Below, piece by piece: positions 22,966 through 31,078 of a DNA stretch of 64,000 bases (position 1 is its first letter; the number at the start of each line of letters is the position of its first letter). A program made the translations under genes and the position numbers. The stretch comes from Maritalea porphyrae (lineage in GTDB: Bacteria > Pseudomonadota > Alphaproteobacteria > Rhizobiales > Devosiaceae), in assembly GCF_030159895.1 (NCBI RefSeq), contig NZ_BSNI01000001.1, forward strand, positions 186,001 through 250,000, given 5' to 3'. A model generated the notes under the pieces. It was not told the DNA's origin. It saw nothing but the letters and a program-made list of their open reading frames with translations, and searched no databases.

Positions 22966-23318
22966 ATGTGTGATTTTGAGTTAAAATTCTGCCTACTCAT
23001 CTAAATAGTATATACCTTTATTAAGGTACAAACATATATAGAAGAGTTGGACAATTTTTATTGAAATGGACTTGATCTGGTCAAGCAAGATTTGGACTTC
23101 GTTTCACTTCCCGGCAATTCAAAGTTGAACAATCACCCTGCCTTTTGGAATGGATGCATTGCGAATTTCATCTAGCAGCTATATTCGCTCAAGCTTGTAT
23201 CGCTAACGCTATGCCGCGCACGTTCAAAAAGTGCATAATACCCCAAGCTACAAACCAATGTGCATGACCAATAATAGGATTCAGCCAGAAGCTCGCTGAG
23301 CGAGGTTTTCAATATTAA

Positions 23319-23585
23319 CTACACCCACATCATCAAAAACTCTTGAGTCGCGCCTGTGAGCACCCCAGCAGTTTTAAGCAGCAATCCGATTGGCCCGATT
23401 GTTTTATAGTCCGGACGACAAAGGCGAGATACCTCGATCATGAGATATCCCGCCAATTTAGGAGAAAGCCCAAATATCAGGCTTTGCTTTAGACGCGCAG
23501 TTTGCAGGTTGGTCTTCTGCTCATTGCGCAAAAGAAGTTTAACTAGCACCTTCAATAACGCAATCAAAAAGAAATAAGTCGGCAC
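23319..23585 (-). CDS. Hypothetical small basic protein
   Basis: An 88-residue frame opening with a GTG that has AGGAG six bases upstream, which is the only reason I keep it. It begins with a hydrophobic stretch (YFFLIALLKVLVKLLL) and continues with a basic, mixed region; its composition is only moderately protein-like. I recognise no family. It may be a remnant within the decayed part of the island. Confidence 0.3.
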   Translation of the reverse strand: MPTYFFLIALLKVLVKLLLRNEQKTNLQTARLKQSLIFGLSPKLAGYLMIEVSRLCRPDYKTIGPIGLLLKTAGVLTGATQEFLMMWV

Positions 23586-24529
23586 TTACAACTCCTAACA
23601 TAGACTGGAGCTGTGTTACGTTATTAATGACTTGTTTTACTGCTTACGACATTGACGCACAAATACGCGTTTTCATTTTTATATACATCCCCAAATCCGA
23701 TGACGGAACAAAGCGCAGCGAATAGTTGCAAAGTTACCAACAGCCGCCTGTGGGTATTTGCCCGCTGACCGAATGACGGACTATACGTGCATTACCCCGC
23801 CGCAGTACGACAATGTTTGCCAGCTAACACTTTTTACTCCATAACTGATCAGGCACAGTCGACGTACCTGACAACTCAAATCGAGCAGATTGATTCTATA
23901 AATCGCCAACTTTGACAAAGTCTAGCATCAAGCGTGTCAATGGTTCAGCGTGCTATGTGCCATTTCAAACAGAAGTTAATCGCCCCAAAAGCCGACTTTG
24001 GCAATATATATGAGATTATGGACCACTTTGAGCCCTTCGTCGTCCTTAAGTGCTATTCGCAAAGCTGCTATTCCTGTCACATTGAAACTTTGAACAATTT
24101 AGCTCACAGCTCGACAAAACGGGCATTGTTGGCGTGCATCTATAGCTGTCTAAGAAAAACTCCGCTAGGCGAAACCAAATTGAATTCGTCGATCCTGTCA
24201 TATATAAGTGCTTTTGCCGCATCAAAGAAACCTGAACAGACTACGACCACGGGTCCCGGGCAATGTTTCTTTGGTAAGTCAGAGTCTTAGGAAAACGCCA
24301 TAGCTACACTAAACGCGCGACACCTCAATTGACCGACACTATCGAGCGTTCACACCGCCAAGATCTACCGGAATACTATCGACTTCTCAGCTAGAAAGGA
24401 GATGTTGAATTGGAGGCTAAACTATGAGAACGCGACTAGATTAGACAAATTGTTCATTTTCGAAACTCTTTCGCGGCTCAAGTTAAAAACCAAAGTGCCC
24501 GAAGTTCTGTTCACCTATAACGACTAACC
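23586..24529. other. Gene-poor region, nothing recognised
   Basis: Nearly one kilobase of AT-rich sequence. The one frame above 100 residues (23934-24290) has odd composition and no ribosome site. I see no RNA gene or clear repeat. It is probably decayed island DNA. Confidence 0.45.
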
Positions 24530-25039
24530 TCAAATTGGTGGTGCAGTGAGGTGCAGACTCATGTCGCCAAACAGAGCATTGGAAACTTTGCGAGACGTGA
24601 ACGCCCAAAGTCCAGCCCGTAGAACAAACTCATCAGCATATAGACCTGAAAAAATTGGTTGAAGTGGATGTGCGTCGACTTGCTGCATTACTGTCAGATA
24701 ACTGACGGCACGAGCCGTTTTACCATTATGGCCAATCGCAATTTCAACATTTGAAATGAGATGCTTTGTGCGAGGTGTGCCATCTTGGTAAAGAATAATA
24801 ACGGAAAACAAGTCTGCAACGCCTTCTTTGCCATGAACTGTTGCAACGCCTTCAATTGCGAAGTCAGCGTCAGCAAACAAAGCTGCGCAGTCTTCAATAC
24901 GTCCCGAATCCAATGTATGAGCATAGTCATTGAGAAGCGAATAAATCTGCTCGTGAGGCGCCAAGTTAGAGCCGCTTGTCGGCGGTTCATTTCCATGCAC
25001 GGCAGTCGTGCCCAGCATAAATTGCTGCTTGTTTAGCAT
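24530..25039 (-). CDS. SnoaL/NTF2-like protein
   Basis: A 169-residue protein of the nuclear transport factor 2 superfamily (SnoaL-like). An N-terminal helix region (I-Y-S-L-L-N-D-Y-A-H-T-L-D-S-G-R) precedes a pattern of D-C-A-A-L-F-A-D-D and later beta strands with R-T-K-H-L-I-S-N. The fold gives isomerases, hydratases and binding proteins; the D-x-G and H residues seen here are those of the aromatic-compound-type members. It is the last gene of the HxlR-linked operon, 19 bases downstream of DUF2182. The substrate is unknown. Confidence 0.72.
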   Translation of the reverse strand: MLNKQQFMLGTTAVHGNEPPTSGSNLAPHEQIYSLLNDYAHTLDSGRIEDCAALFADADFAIEGVATVHGKEGVADLFSVIILYQDGTPRTKHLISNVEIAIGHNGKTARAVSYLTVMQQVDAHPLQPIFSGLYADEFVLRAGLWAFTSRKVSNALFGDMSLHLTAPPI

Positions 25040-25058
25040 AAGATTATCCTCTTAAGGT

Positions 25059-25844
25059 CTATATAGTTGAGATAACGATTGTCGCCGCCGCAATGATGAA
25101 AATCAGACCGATCGCCGCACTGAACAAGCGTGGAGCAGGCAATAGTTTTTCTACTGTCACGATCAGTGACAGCCCTACGATCCAAAAGATGTTCATGACA
25201 CCACCGACGAAAAGCAAACACATAAGAAAGAATGAAGCAAAAAGGCAGTGTGCCCCATATTTCAGACCCAACTTCCATGGAGACTGCGACGTTGGTTGCT
25301 GCTGACACGCAAATAGATGTTTTGCTTTTGTTTTTGTCAGCTGCACTGCCCCAGCAGTGCATAGAAGTATGATGCTGAATAGCGCGTTCGTGCTCCACAT
25401 TTTCGTCGGGTGCAAAACGTTCACGGATACCAATCCATATTGCATTGCTGTAGCGATCAGCGAAAAACCTAGCCAAATTGCGGCATACCCAGATAAAAAC
25501 ATTCCAAGTGACATGGAGACCCGTATTGAAGTGCTGCCCAACACAGGGAGATGGCGCAAAGTGCCGGGTAGCATCATTGCTATCATCATCAGCCACCACA
25601 TCGTTGTTGTGCCGAACAGGCTGGGCTTGATCATCACTGTAGACATTTGCATGCCCTCTTCTTGTTCGACAGCACTGAGAACAAGACTGGGGATGCCAAA
25701 CACCGACATCTCAAGGATGTCCATTGCCATGCCGGCACCAGATAACAAATATAGCCAGCACAAGCAGATCATGGCTAGCGTAGCAAACCCGGCAATTAAG
25801 TTGGAGCGCAATAGCGGACCAACGCCAAAATTAATAGTTGTCAT
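25059..25844 (-). CDS. DUF2182 integral membrane protein
   Basis: A 261-residue polytopic protein with about seven spans and the family core W-W-L-M-M-I-A-M-M-L-P, plus Cys/His-containing loops (KHLFACQQQP, AHCLFASFFLMC). DUF2182 is described as a predicted metal-binding membrane family of unknown function and is often found beside DUF1326 or redox genes. It overlaps the upstream DUF899 gene by 14 bases, which argues for coupled translation and a shared task in the operon. Confidence 0.75.
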   Translation of the reverse strand: MTTINFGVGPLLRSNLIAGFATLAMICLCWLYLLSGAGMAMDILEMSVFGIPSLVLSAVEQEEGMQMSTVMIKPSLFGTTTMWWLMMIAMMLPGTLRHLPVLGSTSIRVSMSLGMFLSGYAAIWLGFSLIATAMQYGLVSVNVLHPTKMWSTNALFSIILLCTAGAVQLTKTKAKHLFACQQQPTSQSPWKLGLKYGAHCLFASFFLMCLLFVGGVMNIFWIVGLSLIVTVEKLLPAPRLFSAAIGLIFIIAAATIVISTI

Positions 25845-26535
25845 GGTGCTTGACCCAACTCATCGGGTTGCCTTCAGCAGCTTCATTTCGACCTTTGGGT
25901 GTCATGTCGATATAGCTGTAAGCAGCATTGGTAATATCTAGACCTCGGCCATAAGTCGAATAAGTGTGATAGACTGCACCATCATCGCCTCGGGCAAAAA
26001 CACTCGTACCGTGCATTTCATCCATAAAGGCAGATTCGATTTCGCTAAAATTGTACATCAGTGGTCTATTTTTGGGCCGATCCGGGCCAAAACCCACATT
26101 AAAATCTGAGTTGAAGCTGCTTGGACTGGAGGAAACCCAGTCAAAATTCCACCCCATTCGTTTTTTGAACGGTGCGATCATCGCCATAGGTGCGCTCGAA
26201 ACGGCCACAAATGCGATGTCCCGCGCCGCGAGATGCGAAGCAATACCGTTAAAACTGTCCGCCCAAAAGGAACAGCTGACGCAGCCGGCATCCCACTTTG
26301 GACCGTACATGAAGTGATAGACAATTAACTGACTGTGGTCGCCAAATAGGTCTGACATCGGTACTTCCCCCGTGTCAGTTTGAAACAAATAATCTTGATC
26401 CAACTTCACCCAGGGCAGTGCTTGCCGGGCCCTTGTAATTTTGTCCTTTTCCCGGGTGTGCGCCTTTTCCATCTCAAGTAGTGCACGGCGAGCTGTTAGC
26501 CATTCTTCACGGCTGGCGAATTTTGTCGGAGTCAT
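25831..26535 (-). CDS. DUF899 thioredoxin-like protein
   Basis: A 234-residue protein of the DUF899 family. An N-terminal W-L-x-A-R-x-A-L-L-x-x-E-K segment leads into the thioredoxin-like core, with DLF...QLIVYHFMYGPKW, then a C-x-x-C pair (AGCVSCSFW), the F-V-A-V-S-S-A-P strand, and a C-terminal Y-H-T-Y-S-T-Y-G-R-G-L-D motif. Members are predicted redox or peroxidase-like proteins. It sits between GST and DUF2182 in an operon controlled by a divergent HxlR protein, which fits a response to reactive electrophiles or oxidants. Confidence 0.82.
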   Translation of the reverse strand: MTPTKFASREEWLTARRALLEMEKAHTREKDKITRARQALPWVKLDQDYLFQTDTGEVPMSDLFGDHSQLIVYHFMYGPKWDAGCVSCSFWADSFNGIASHLAARDIAFVAVSSAPMAMIAPFKKRMGWNFDWVSSSPSSFNSDFNVGFGPDRPKNRPLMYNFSEIESAFMDEMHGTSVFARGDDGAVYHTYSTYGRGLDITNAAYSYIDMTPKGRNEAAEGNPMSWVKHHDNY

Positions 26536-26565
26536 TGTATTTTCCTTTGAATATCAAACTAGGGA

Positions 26566-27261
26566 TTAGGTTGCTGCTGGGGACAATTTCCAATGCGTGG
26601 GTATAGTCGCACGCACTGCTGGGACTTTGTTAAGTCTATCGATCCACGCAGAAACGTGTGGATAGTCCTCAGATAATCGAGTGAAATTAAGCTCACGGGT
26701 CAAGTCAGGCTTAGTTTCGATAGCACGTTGCAAAAGGCGAATTTCAGGAAATGCAACAGCATCAGCTGCTCCTGGCGTTTCGCCACTTAGATACAATCGC
26801 CCATCCTTCAAGATGTCTTCCAGATAGGCGCATTCATTGTGAGCAAGTTTTGCAGCAGTTCGTAAGGTTGTCAGTTCTTGACTGCCCGGTTTCGGAATAG
26901 TGCCGTCACCTGCAAATACGGGTGTCAGCAGTTGGCGGTTGGCCTCACGCAAATAATCACAACACTCCATTGTGATCTGCCAAATCTCTCGTGCTTGCGC
27001 AGGCGTGGAGCCAAAAAGTGGAATGCTGGGATAAGCTCTATCTAACCAAGCGAGGATCGAAATGGAGTCGCGCAGCACACCGTCTTTCGTTTCCAAAACA
27101 GGCACTGTAGACCGTGGATTGATGGCCCTAAATTCTGGTGTGAATTGGTCTGATTCAGAGAAGCTTATGAATCGAATGTCTGCCTTTAGACCTTTAAATG
27201 CCAGGCCCATTAATACCCGCCACCCACGTGGTGCGCCGCTAAATGTATGAAGAGTAAGCAT
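26566..27261 (-). CDS. Glutathione S-transferase family protein
   Basis: A 231-residue GST. The N-terminal thioredoxin-like domain (about residues 1-80) carries the glutathione-binding R-S-T-V-P-V-L-E and D-S-I-S-I motifs, and an all-helical C-terminal domain follows. The first-helix catalytic residue region reads SGAPRGWR, so the Ser is the probable glutathione-activating residue. It conjugates or reduces electrophiles in the cytoplasm. It is the first gene of the operon divergent from the HxlR regulator. Confidence 0.85.
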   Translation of the reverse strand: MLTLHTFSGAPRGWRVLMGLAFKGLKADIRFISFSESDQFTPEFRAINPRSTVPVLETKDGVLRDSISILAWLDRAYPSIPLFGSTPAQAREIWQITMECCDYLREANRQLLTPVFAGDGTIPKPGSQELTTLRTAAKLAHNECAYLEDILKDGRLYLSGETPGAADAVAFPEIRLLQRAIETKPDLTRELNFTRLSEDYPHVSAWIDRLNKVPAVRATIPTHWKLSPAAT

Positions 27262-27298
27262 TCAAATTCGTCTCCAAGTTGTGTTGATAAGAAGATAT

Positions 27299-27323
27299 CT
27301 ACTTAGTATTTGTTTACAAGTAG
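27299..27323. promoter_or_regulatory. Candidate HxlR operator
   Basis: CTACTT and AAGTAG form an inverted repeat 13 bases apart, with the inner dyad TACTTAGTA at 27300-27308. It lies in the divergent GST/HxlR intergenic region. HxlR-family proteins bind TACT/AGTA-type dyads. Confidence 0.45.
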
Positions 27324-27374
27324 GCAGTATTTTCGTATATAGTACTCTTTTTGATACTGTTGGAGCACATATCA

Positions 27375-27743
27375 ATGCTTTTAGGCAACTCGAAATCCCA
27401 CAAAGATGTTCAAGATATTGATATTTCAGAACTTTGTCCTATGCCGGACATTGCACAGCTAATCGGTGGAAAGTGGAAATTAATCGTACTCCAAATTCTC
27501 ATTTTCCGCGGAACAAAGCGATTCAATGAATTGCGACGCATGATCGACGGCATCACACAGACAATGTTGACCAATCAATTGCGCGCACTTGAGCAAGACG
27601 GTCTAGTGCAACGTAAAATCTATGCGGAGGTGCCGCCGCGGGTGGAATACACAGCTACTCAGAAAGCCCTGGACCTAAGTGATATGTTTCAGTGTATGCA
27701 CAACTGGTGGCTGAAACACTCAGCCGAAACGGACTTAGAATAG
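27375..27743 (+). CDS. HxlR-family transcriptional regulator
   Basis: A 122-residue winged-helix regulator of the HxlR/DUF24 family. It has the characteristic C-P-M-P cysteine near the N terminus, then I-G-G-K-W-K-L-I-V-L, F-N-E-L-R-R-M-I-D-G-I-T-Q-T-M-L-T-N-Q-L-R, and a V-E-Y-T-A-T wing. In this family the N-terminal Cys is the redox- or electrophile-sensing residue. The ATG at 27375 has GGAG nine bases upstream; a TTG further up is less likely. It is divergent from the GST operon, its probable target. Confidence 0.88.
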   Translation: MLLGNSKSHKDVQDIDISELCPMPDIAQLIGGKWKLIVLQILIFRGTKRFNELRRMIDGITQTMLTNQLRALEQDGLVQRKIYAEVPPRVEYTATQKALDLSDMFQCMHNWWLKHSAETDLE

Positions 27744-28495
27744 TCCGTGTTAGGCGAATGGCGCGCCTGAACTTGTTGGCAAAATACGAAAAAAGCAGGT
27801 ATTCATTCCGTTGCCGCCATTCGGCCCAGCACGGACGCCACCTAGTGAACAATATTGCAACAGTGTCAGACTAGACCACCGAGCCGCCGTGCCACCTAAA
27901 CTCACCGATAGGGAGAGTTATGTTCGGCCGTTTAAACAGAAGCTAATGACCCGGACATATCACTCCCTCAACGAAGCGGTGCGCCGAGCAATTTTAAGAA
28001 AGAACGCGCGTGACAAACTCCACCGGCGAAAGCGGCAATTCGTTCCTGCGAAATGTTTACTCAAATCGGGACCACAAAATATTTCAAGCAATACCGGACC
28101 TCAGTATCTTTTTCGCAGCGTTTGAATATATACCACTAACTCGGACCGACTTATATATGCCGTTTTAACGGTCGCGTCGAACTACTCGCGCATATTCGCT
28201 TTGTCCTCAGAGCTGATTTTAGACCCACTTTAAATTCAAATCTCTGTTCGCTGAACTGTGCTTTTCAAAACTGATAATCACACTCATGCACCCAACATCA
28301 AAACGATGTTAAGTATAGCTCGGATTCAAAAAACAAGTGTCGCACTTCAACTATGCAGATTCAGCTTGGATTCGCGTAACAGCCAATATGGAACTTTTCA
28401 AAAATGATTTGGCAAGTTCAAATTAACGAACAGTCCCAATGTTCGGTTGCAATATTAGTGAAGTAAGTTCAACGCACTACAAAAGACCAACAAAA
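27744..28495. other. Gene-free AT-rich region
   Basis: About 750 bases between the HxlR and HTH genes. The frame at 27811-28125 has no ribosome site and low protein character. I see no RNA gene or strong hairpin. Confidence 0.4.
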
Positions 28496-28882
28496 ATGAG
28501 TAAAACGCAGAAAACTGTGCAGCAATTCGTTGCAGACCGGATTGAAGAGTTACGCCTTGAAGGCAAGTCACAAAAAGTAATTGCCGCAGAAGCCAACTAC
28601 CAAAACCCCAACATGCTGACGATGATTAAACAAGGGTCAACAAAAGTATCCTTTGAGCGTGCAATGGATTTAGAGAAAGCCTTAGAGATTCAGAAAGGCA
28701 AGCTGCTTCGCCTGATGATGATGGAACACTTTGGAGAAGAGCTGTTCGTTGCAATCCAGCAAGAACTAGACACAAAACTATCGGAGACTGAGCGCCAAAT
28801 TATCCAAACTATCCGGTCATCCGTTCCTCACCCTGTATTTGATGAAAGGGCAAAGCGCGTGCTAATTGCTCTATTGAGCTAG
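28496..28882 (+). CDS. HTH protein, phage/plasmid style
   Basis: A 128-residue protein with a Cro/cI-like helix-turn-helix in the first half (Q-F-V-A-D-R-I-E-E-L-R, then S-Q-K-V-I-A-A-E-A-N-Y and N-P-N-M-L-T-M-I-K-Q-G) and a helical C terminus. The layout is like small regulators on phages and plasmids. I start at the ATG at 28496; an ATG 57 bases earlier has no ribosome site. An AGCTAAAC tandem repeat begins about 80 bases after its stop. It may control the element's replication or excision functions. Confidence 0.62.
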   Translation: MSKTQKTVQQFVADRIEELRLEGKSQKVIAAEANYQNPNMLTMIKQGSTKVSFERAMDLEKALEIQKGKLLRLMMMEHFGEELFVAIQQELDTKLSETERQIIQTIRSSVPHPVFDERAKRVLIALLS

Positions 28883-28961
28883 GAGAATGACTGAGGGAAG
28901 CCCGTTTGATGAAATCGCTTTCCTCAGCTAAATCCTTAAAGTTGTTCGACAACTACTGTGG

Positions 28962-29000
28962 AGCTAAACAGCTAAACAGCTAAACAGCTAAACAGCTAAA
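28962..29000 (+). repeat. Tandem repeat AGCTAAAC, 8-bp unit
   Basis: Four perfect copies (28962-28993) and a fifth partial copy (28994-29000). The units touch without spacers, so this is not a CRISPR array. It may be a binding array for the nearby HTH protein or a slippage-prone microsatellite. Confidence 0.85.
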
Positions 29001-29526
29001 AAATACGCTCAGCGATTGAGCGCTGAACTACAACACTAAAACACCAAAAAAAGTCAGCTGTAGTTAAGTTTGAAAAACTATTTTTGCTTCAACGGAGACA
29101 AAATAGTCCAACAAGCAATCCCACGTTTTTCAATTGGTACCCTACCCCAAAACAAGTCCAATAATTAGGAATGGCTAGCAACCGGCGTTGCGGGATCGAC
29201 CGATAAACTGACCTATTAAGCAAAGTGTAACCTCACCCACAAAACCGAACAAATAAGAACGGGTTCATAACGCAATGGAAGCGAATTTAACCATTTTGCT
29301 ATTGAGCCAAATATATACCAAGCCGCGCCGCGTCCTTTTGAACTCGATGTCCTAGAAAATCCAGCACTTAAGCATGGGGATGCACGCAGTTGCCACAATC
29401 AACCGCGGTTCTATGCTCCTCTAACAAAATGGAATTCAATCAAAGCAAAAATATCTTCAACACGGATACTTGTTTTCCATCGATCCAATCCCAATATGGC
29501 ACGCTTCAGCAAGTAGGGAAAAAGAT
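29001..29526. other. Gene-free region before the Rep-like gene
   Basis: About 520 AT-rich bases following the 8-bp tandem repeat. No coding frame with a ribosome site, no tRNA and no strong terminator are seen. It probably carries the promoter of the Rep-like gene and possibly a replication start. Confidence 0.4.
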
Positions 29527-30723
29527 ATGAAGTTTGGTCCGGTTGAAGTAAAGAATGCCCGCCTCAACGATCCGTTGCTAAACACCCGTACGCCAACCTT
29601 GCTACACTACGACCTGGTGCCCGCTTCAGACTACCGATTGGGGCATAAGAGATACGCAAACGAATACATTGCCAGACCACAGATCGACCTGAGACAATAC
29701 CGAACTGGCTTTTGCCTCGATTTTGTTGAATTTGAAATTCGCCCCAAACGGCATGGTCTCATCTTTCAAGACATTCGTCGGCATCTAAAAAAGCATCTAC
29801 AGGAAAGTATTTGGGTTCAAGACTTGTCACAGGCGCAACCTGAGGATTGCCGGTTCACGTTTCGCATACAGGAGTTCAAACCGAAACATTTCCACAAACT
29901 TAAACAGATGTTTCAAAACGACTTAGAACTAACAACCGATCCAAAGATCGTCCTATTGGAACTCTCGCTGGACTTTAGGCCCAAGGCGATTTCGATCGAG
30001 AGTTTTGCAAGAATGTATGCTGTACTTGTGCGACATTTCCTGCCAATCGATGACCATTTCACCACAAGGAGTGATGGTATGCGCATGGTCTCCCCTTCAG
30101 GGGGGAATGAAAGCAAGACATACACCCGGCATTTTATGCTTACCAAGAATGAGATTTGCTCTAATAAAGTAATCGAAACACCTGAGCTCGAGCCCACATT
30201 GGGTTCCACGGTTTACTTCGGATCCCAGAATACCCCCTACACAAGTTGGCGGATTATGCACAAAGAGCTAGACAAGCAGGACCCCAGCAAGCGCACGAGA
30301 GATATTCTGCCACTCGAAAAGCAGAGAAGCAGGATTGAAGTAACGCTAGGCAGGCACACGCTTGAGGAAACAGGTTTGTATTCTCTCCGAGACCTAGAAG
30401 GATTAAACTTCAAAACTACCTTCTCAAAATTCTTTGAATTCGGACTGCCAAGATTTTGCGATCCGACAATAGTCAGTGAAAATCAGCTCCGGCGCTTTAT
30501 TGCAATGCATTTAGACAAAGAACGATTTTTCGCCCAAGGCGCGTATCGCATGAAGCAGCGCCCTTTTGAAAGGGCTATGAGGTTTGAGAAACGGTTCAAG
30601 AAACCCGCGCCAATTAGGTATCTGGGATCAAGAACGGTAAGCTACAAAGAATTGCAAGCCGTGGTTTCTTCTCGCCTGGGTAAATTAACTAGCAGCTATT
30701 CTACTGCCAATCTATATAAGTAA
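29527..30723 (+). CDS. Rep_trans-like replication initiation/nicking protein (putative)
   Basis: A 398-residue basic protein. The middle contains G-S-T-V-Y-F-G-S-Q-N-T, followed about 15 residues later by the K-E-L-D-K-Q region and then R-S-R-I-E-V-T-L. This spacing resembles the Y-h-G-S-x-x-S ... R-h-Y-D-K ... R-h-E-h-x-L signature of Rep_trans (PF02486) proteins such as NicK and pT181-type initiators. Those proteins nick double-strand origins for rolling-circle replication. The start at 29527 follows AGGGA. The catalytic Tyr is not assigned, and the match is by eye only. If correct, the island can probably replicate after excision. Confidence 0.5.
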   Translation: MKFGPVEVKNARLNDPLLNTRTPTLLHYDLVPASDYRLGHKRYANEYIARPQIDLRQYRTGFCLDFVEFEIRPKRHGLIFQDIRRHLKKHLQESIWVQDLSQAQPEDCRFTFRIQEFKPKHFHKLKQMFQNDLELTTDPKIVLLELSLDFRPKAISIESFARMYAVLVRHFLPIDDHFTTRSDGMRMVSPSGGNESKTYTRHFMLTKNEICSNKVIETPELEPTLGSTVYFGSQNTPYTSWRIMHKELDKQDPSKRTRDILPLEKQRSRIEVTLGRHTLEETGLYSLRDLEGLNFKTTFSKFFEFGLPRFCDPTIVSENQLRRFIAMHLDKERFFAQGAYRMKQRPFERAMRFEKRFKKPAPIRYLGSRTVSYKELQAVVSSRLGKLTSSYSTANLYK

Positions 30724-30840
30724 GGACATAGATAATACCAGTTATTAGAGGCGGCTGTATGCGGCAATTTCCGGAGTTTCCCAGCCAATAGGCGATACAT
30801 CAATCCAAACCGACAAATCTGGTACTACAAAAAGTGCCAA

Positions 30841-31020
30841 ATGTTGGGAAATCCGCTGGCTAATATGCCTCACCCACGCGAAGCCCGTAAGAAATTGCGC
30901 ACAGCTGCACGTGACAAAAAGAACTGTCCAGCGCTCGCTGCGCATAAACCACGAACGCCTTGGCAATGGGTTAATGGTTCAGATGGGGATAAGGAAATGA
31001 GAAAGCTGCTAACGAAATGA
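30841..31020 (+). CDS. Hypothetical small basic protein
   Basis: A 59-residue frame rich in Lys and Arg (PHPREARKKLRTAAR), ending at a TGA just before the herA-like gene. The frame is open further upstream to 30736 and stays protein-like, so the start is uncertain. It follows the Rep-like gene in the same direction with a gap of about 117 bases. I recognise no family. It could be an accessory of the Rep-like protein, or chance. Confidence 0.3.
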   Translation: MLGNPLANMPHPREARKKLRTAARDKKNCPALAAHKPRTPWQWVNGSDGDKEMRKLLTK

Positions 31021-31078
31021 GATTTTCAAAAACAAGCTCGCAAGCAGCCTTGGCGCCATGATATTTAGCTTCGCCATA

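Larger units (their letters stand above)
22242..23318. other. Gene-poor AT-rich region with AGTCC/GGACT repeats
   Basis: No convincing protein gene. It contains a UUCG-capped terminator (22821-22851), two AAGTCCAAC...TTAGGACTT dyads, and at least nine AGTCC/GGACT-containing boxes between 22785 and 23099. Together with the adjacent iterons it may be a replication or copy-control region. Confidence 0.5.

Noticed and set aside
23934-24290. 118-codon plus-strand frame
   Set aside because: No ribosome site, cysteine-rich odd composition, no recognisable motif.
23960-27955. Possible shared IS remnant at about 23962 and 27931
   Set aside because: About 14 bases (AAACAGAAG-yTAAT) match with weak flanks. 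This is too short to claim a common insertion sequence.
27811-28125. 104-codon frame after HxlR
   Set aside because: No ribosome site, biased composition, and no family recognised.
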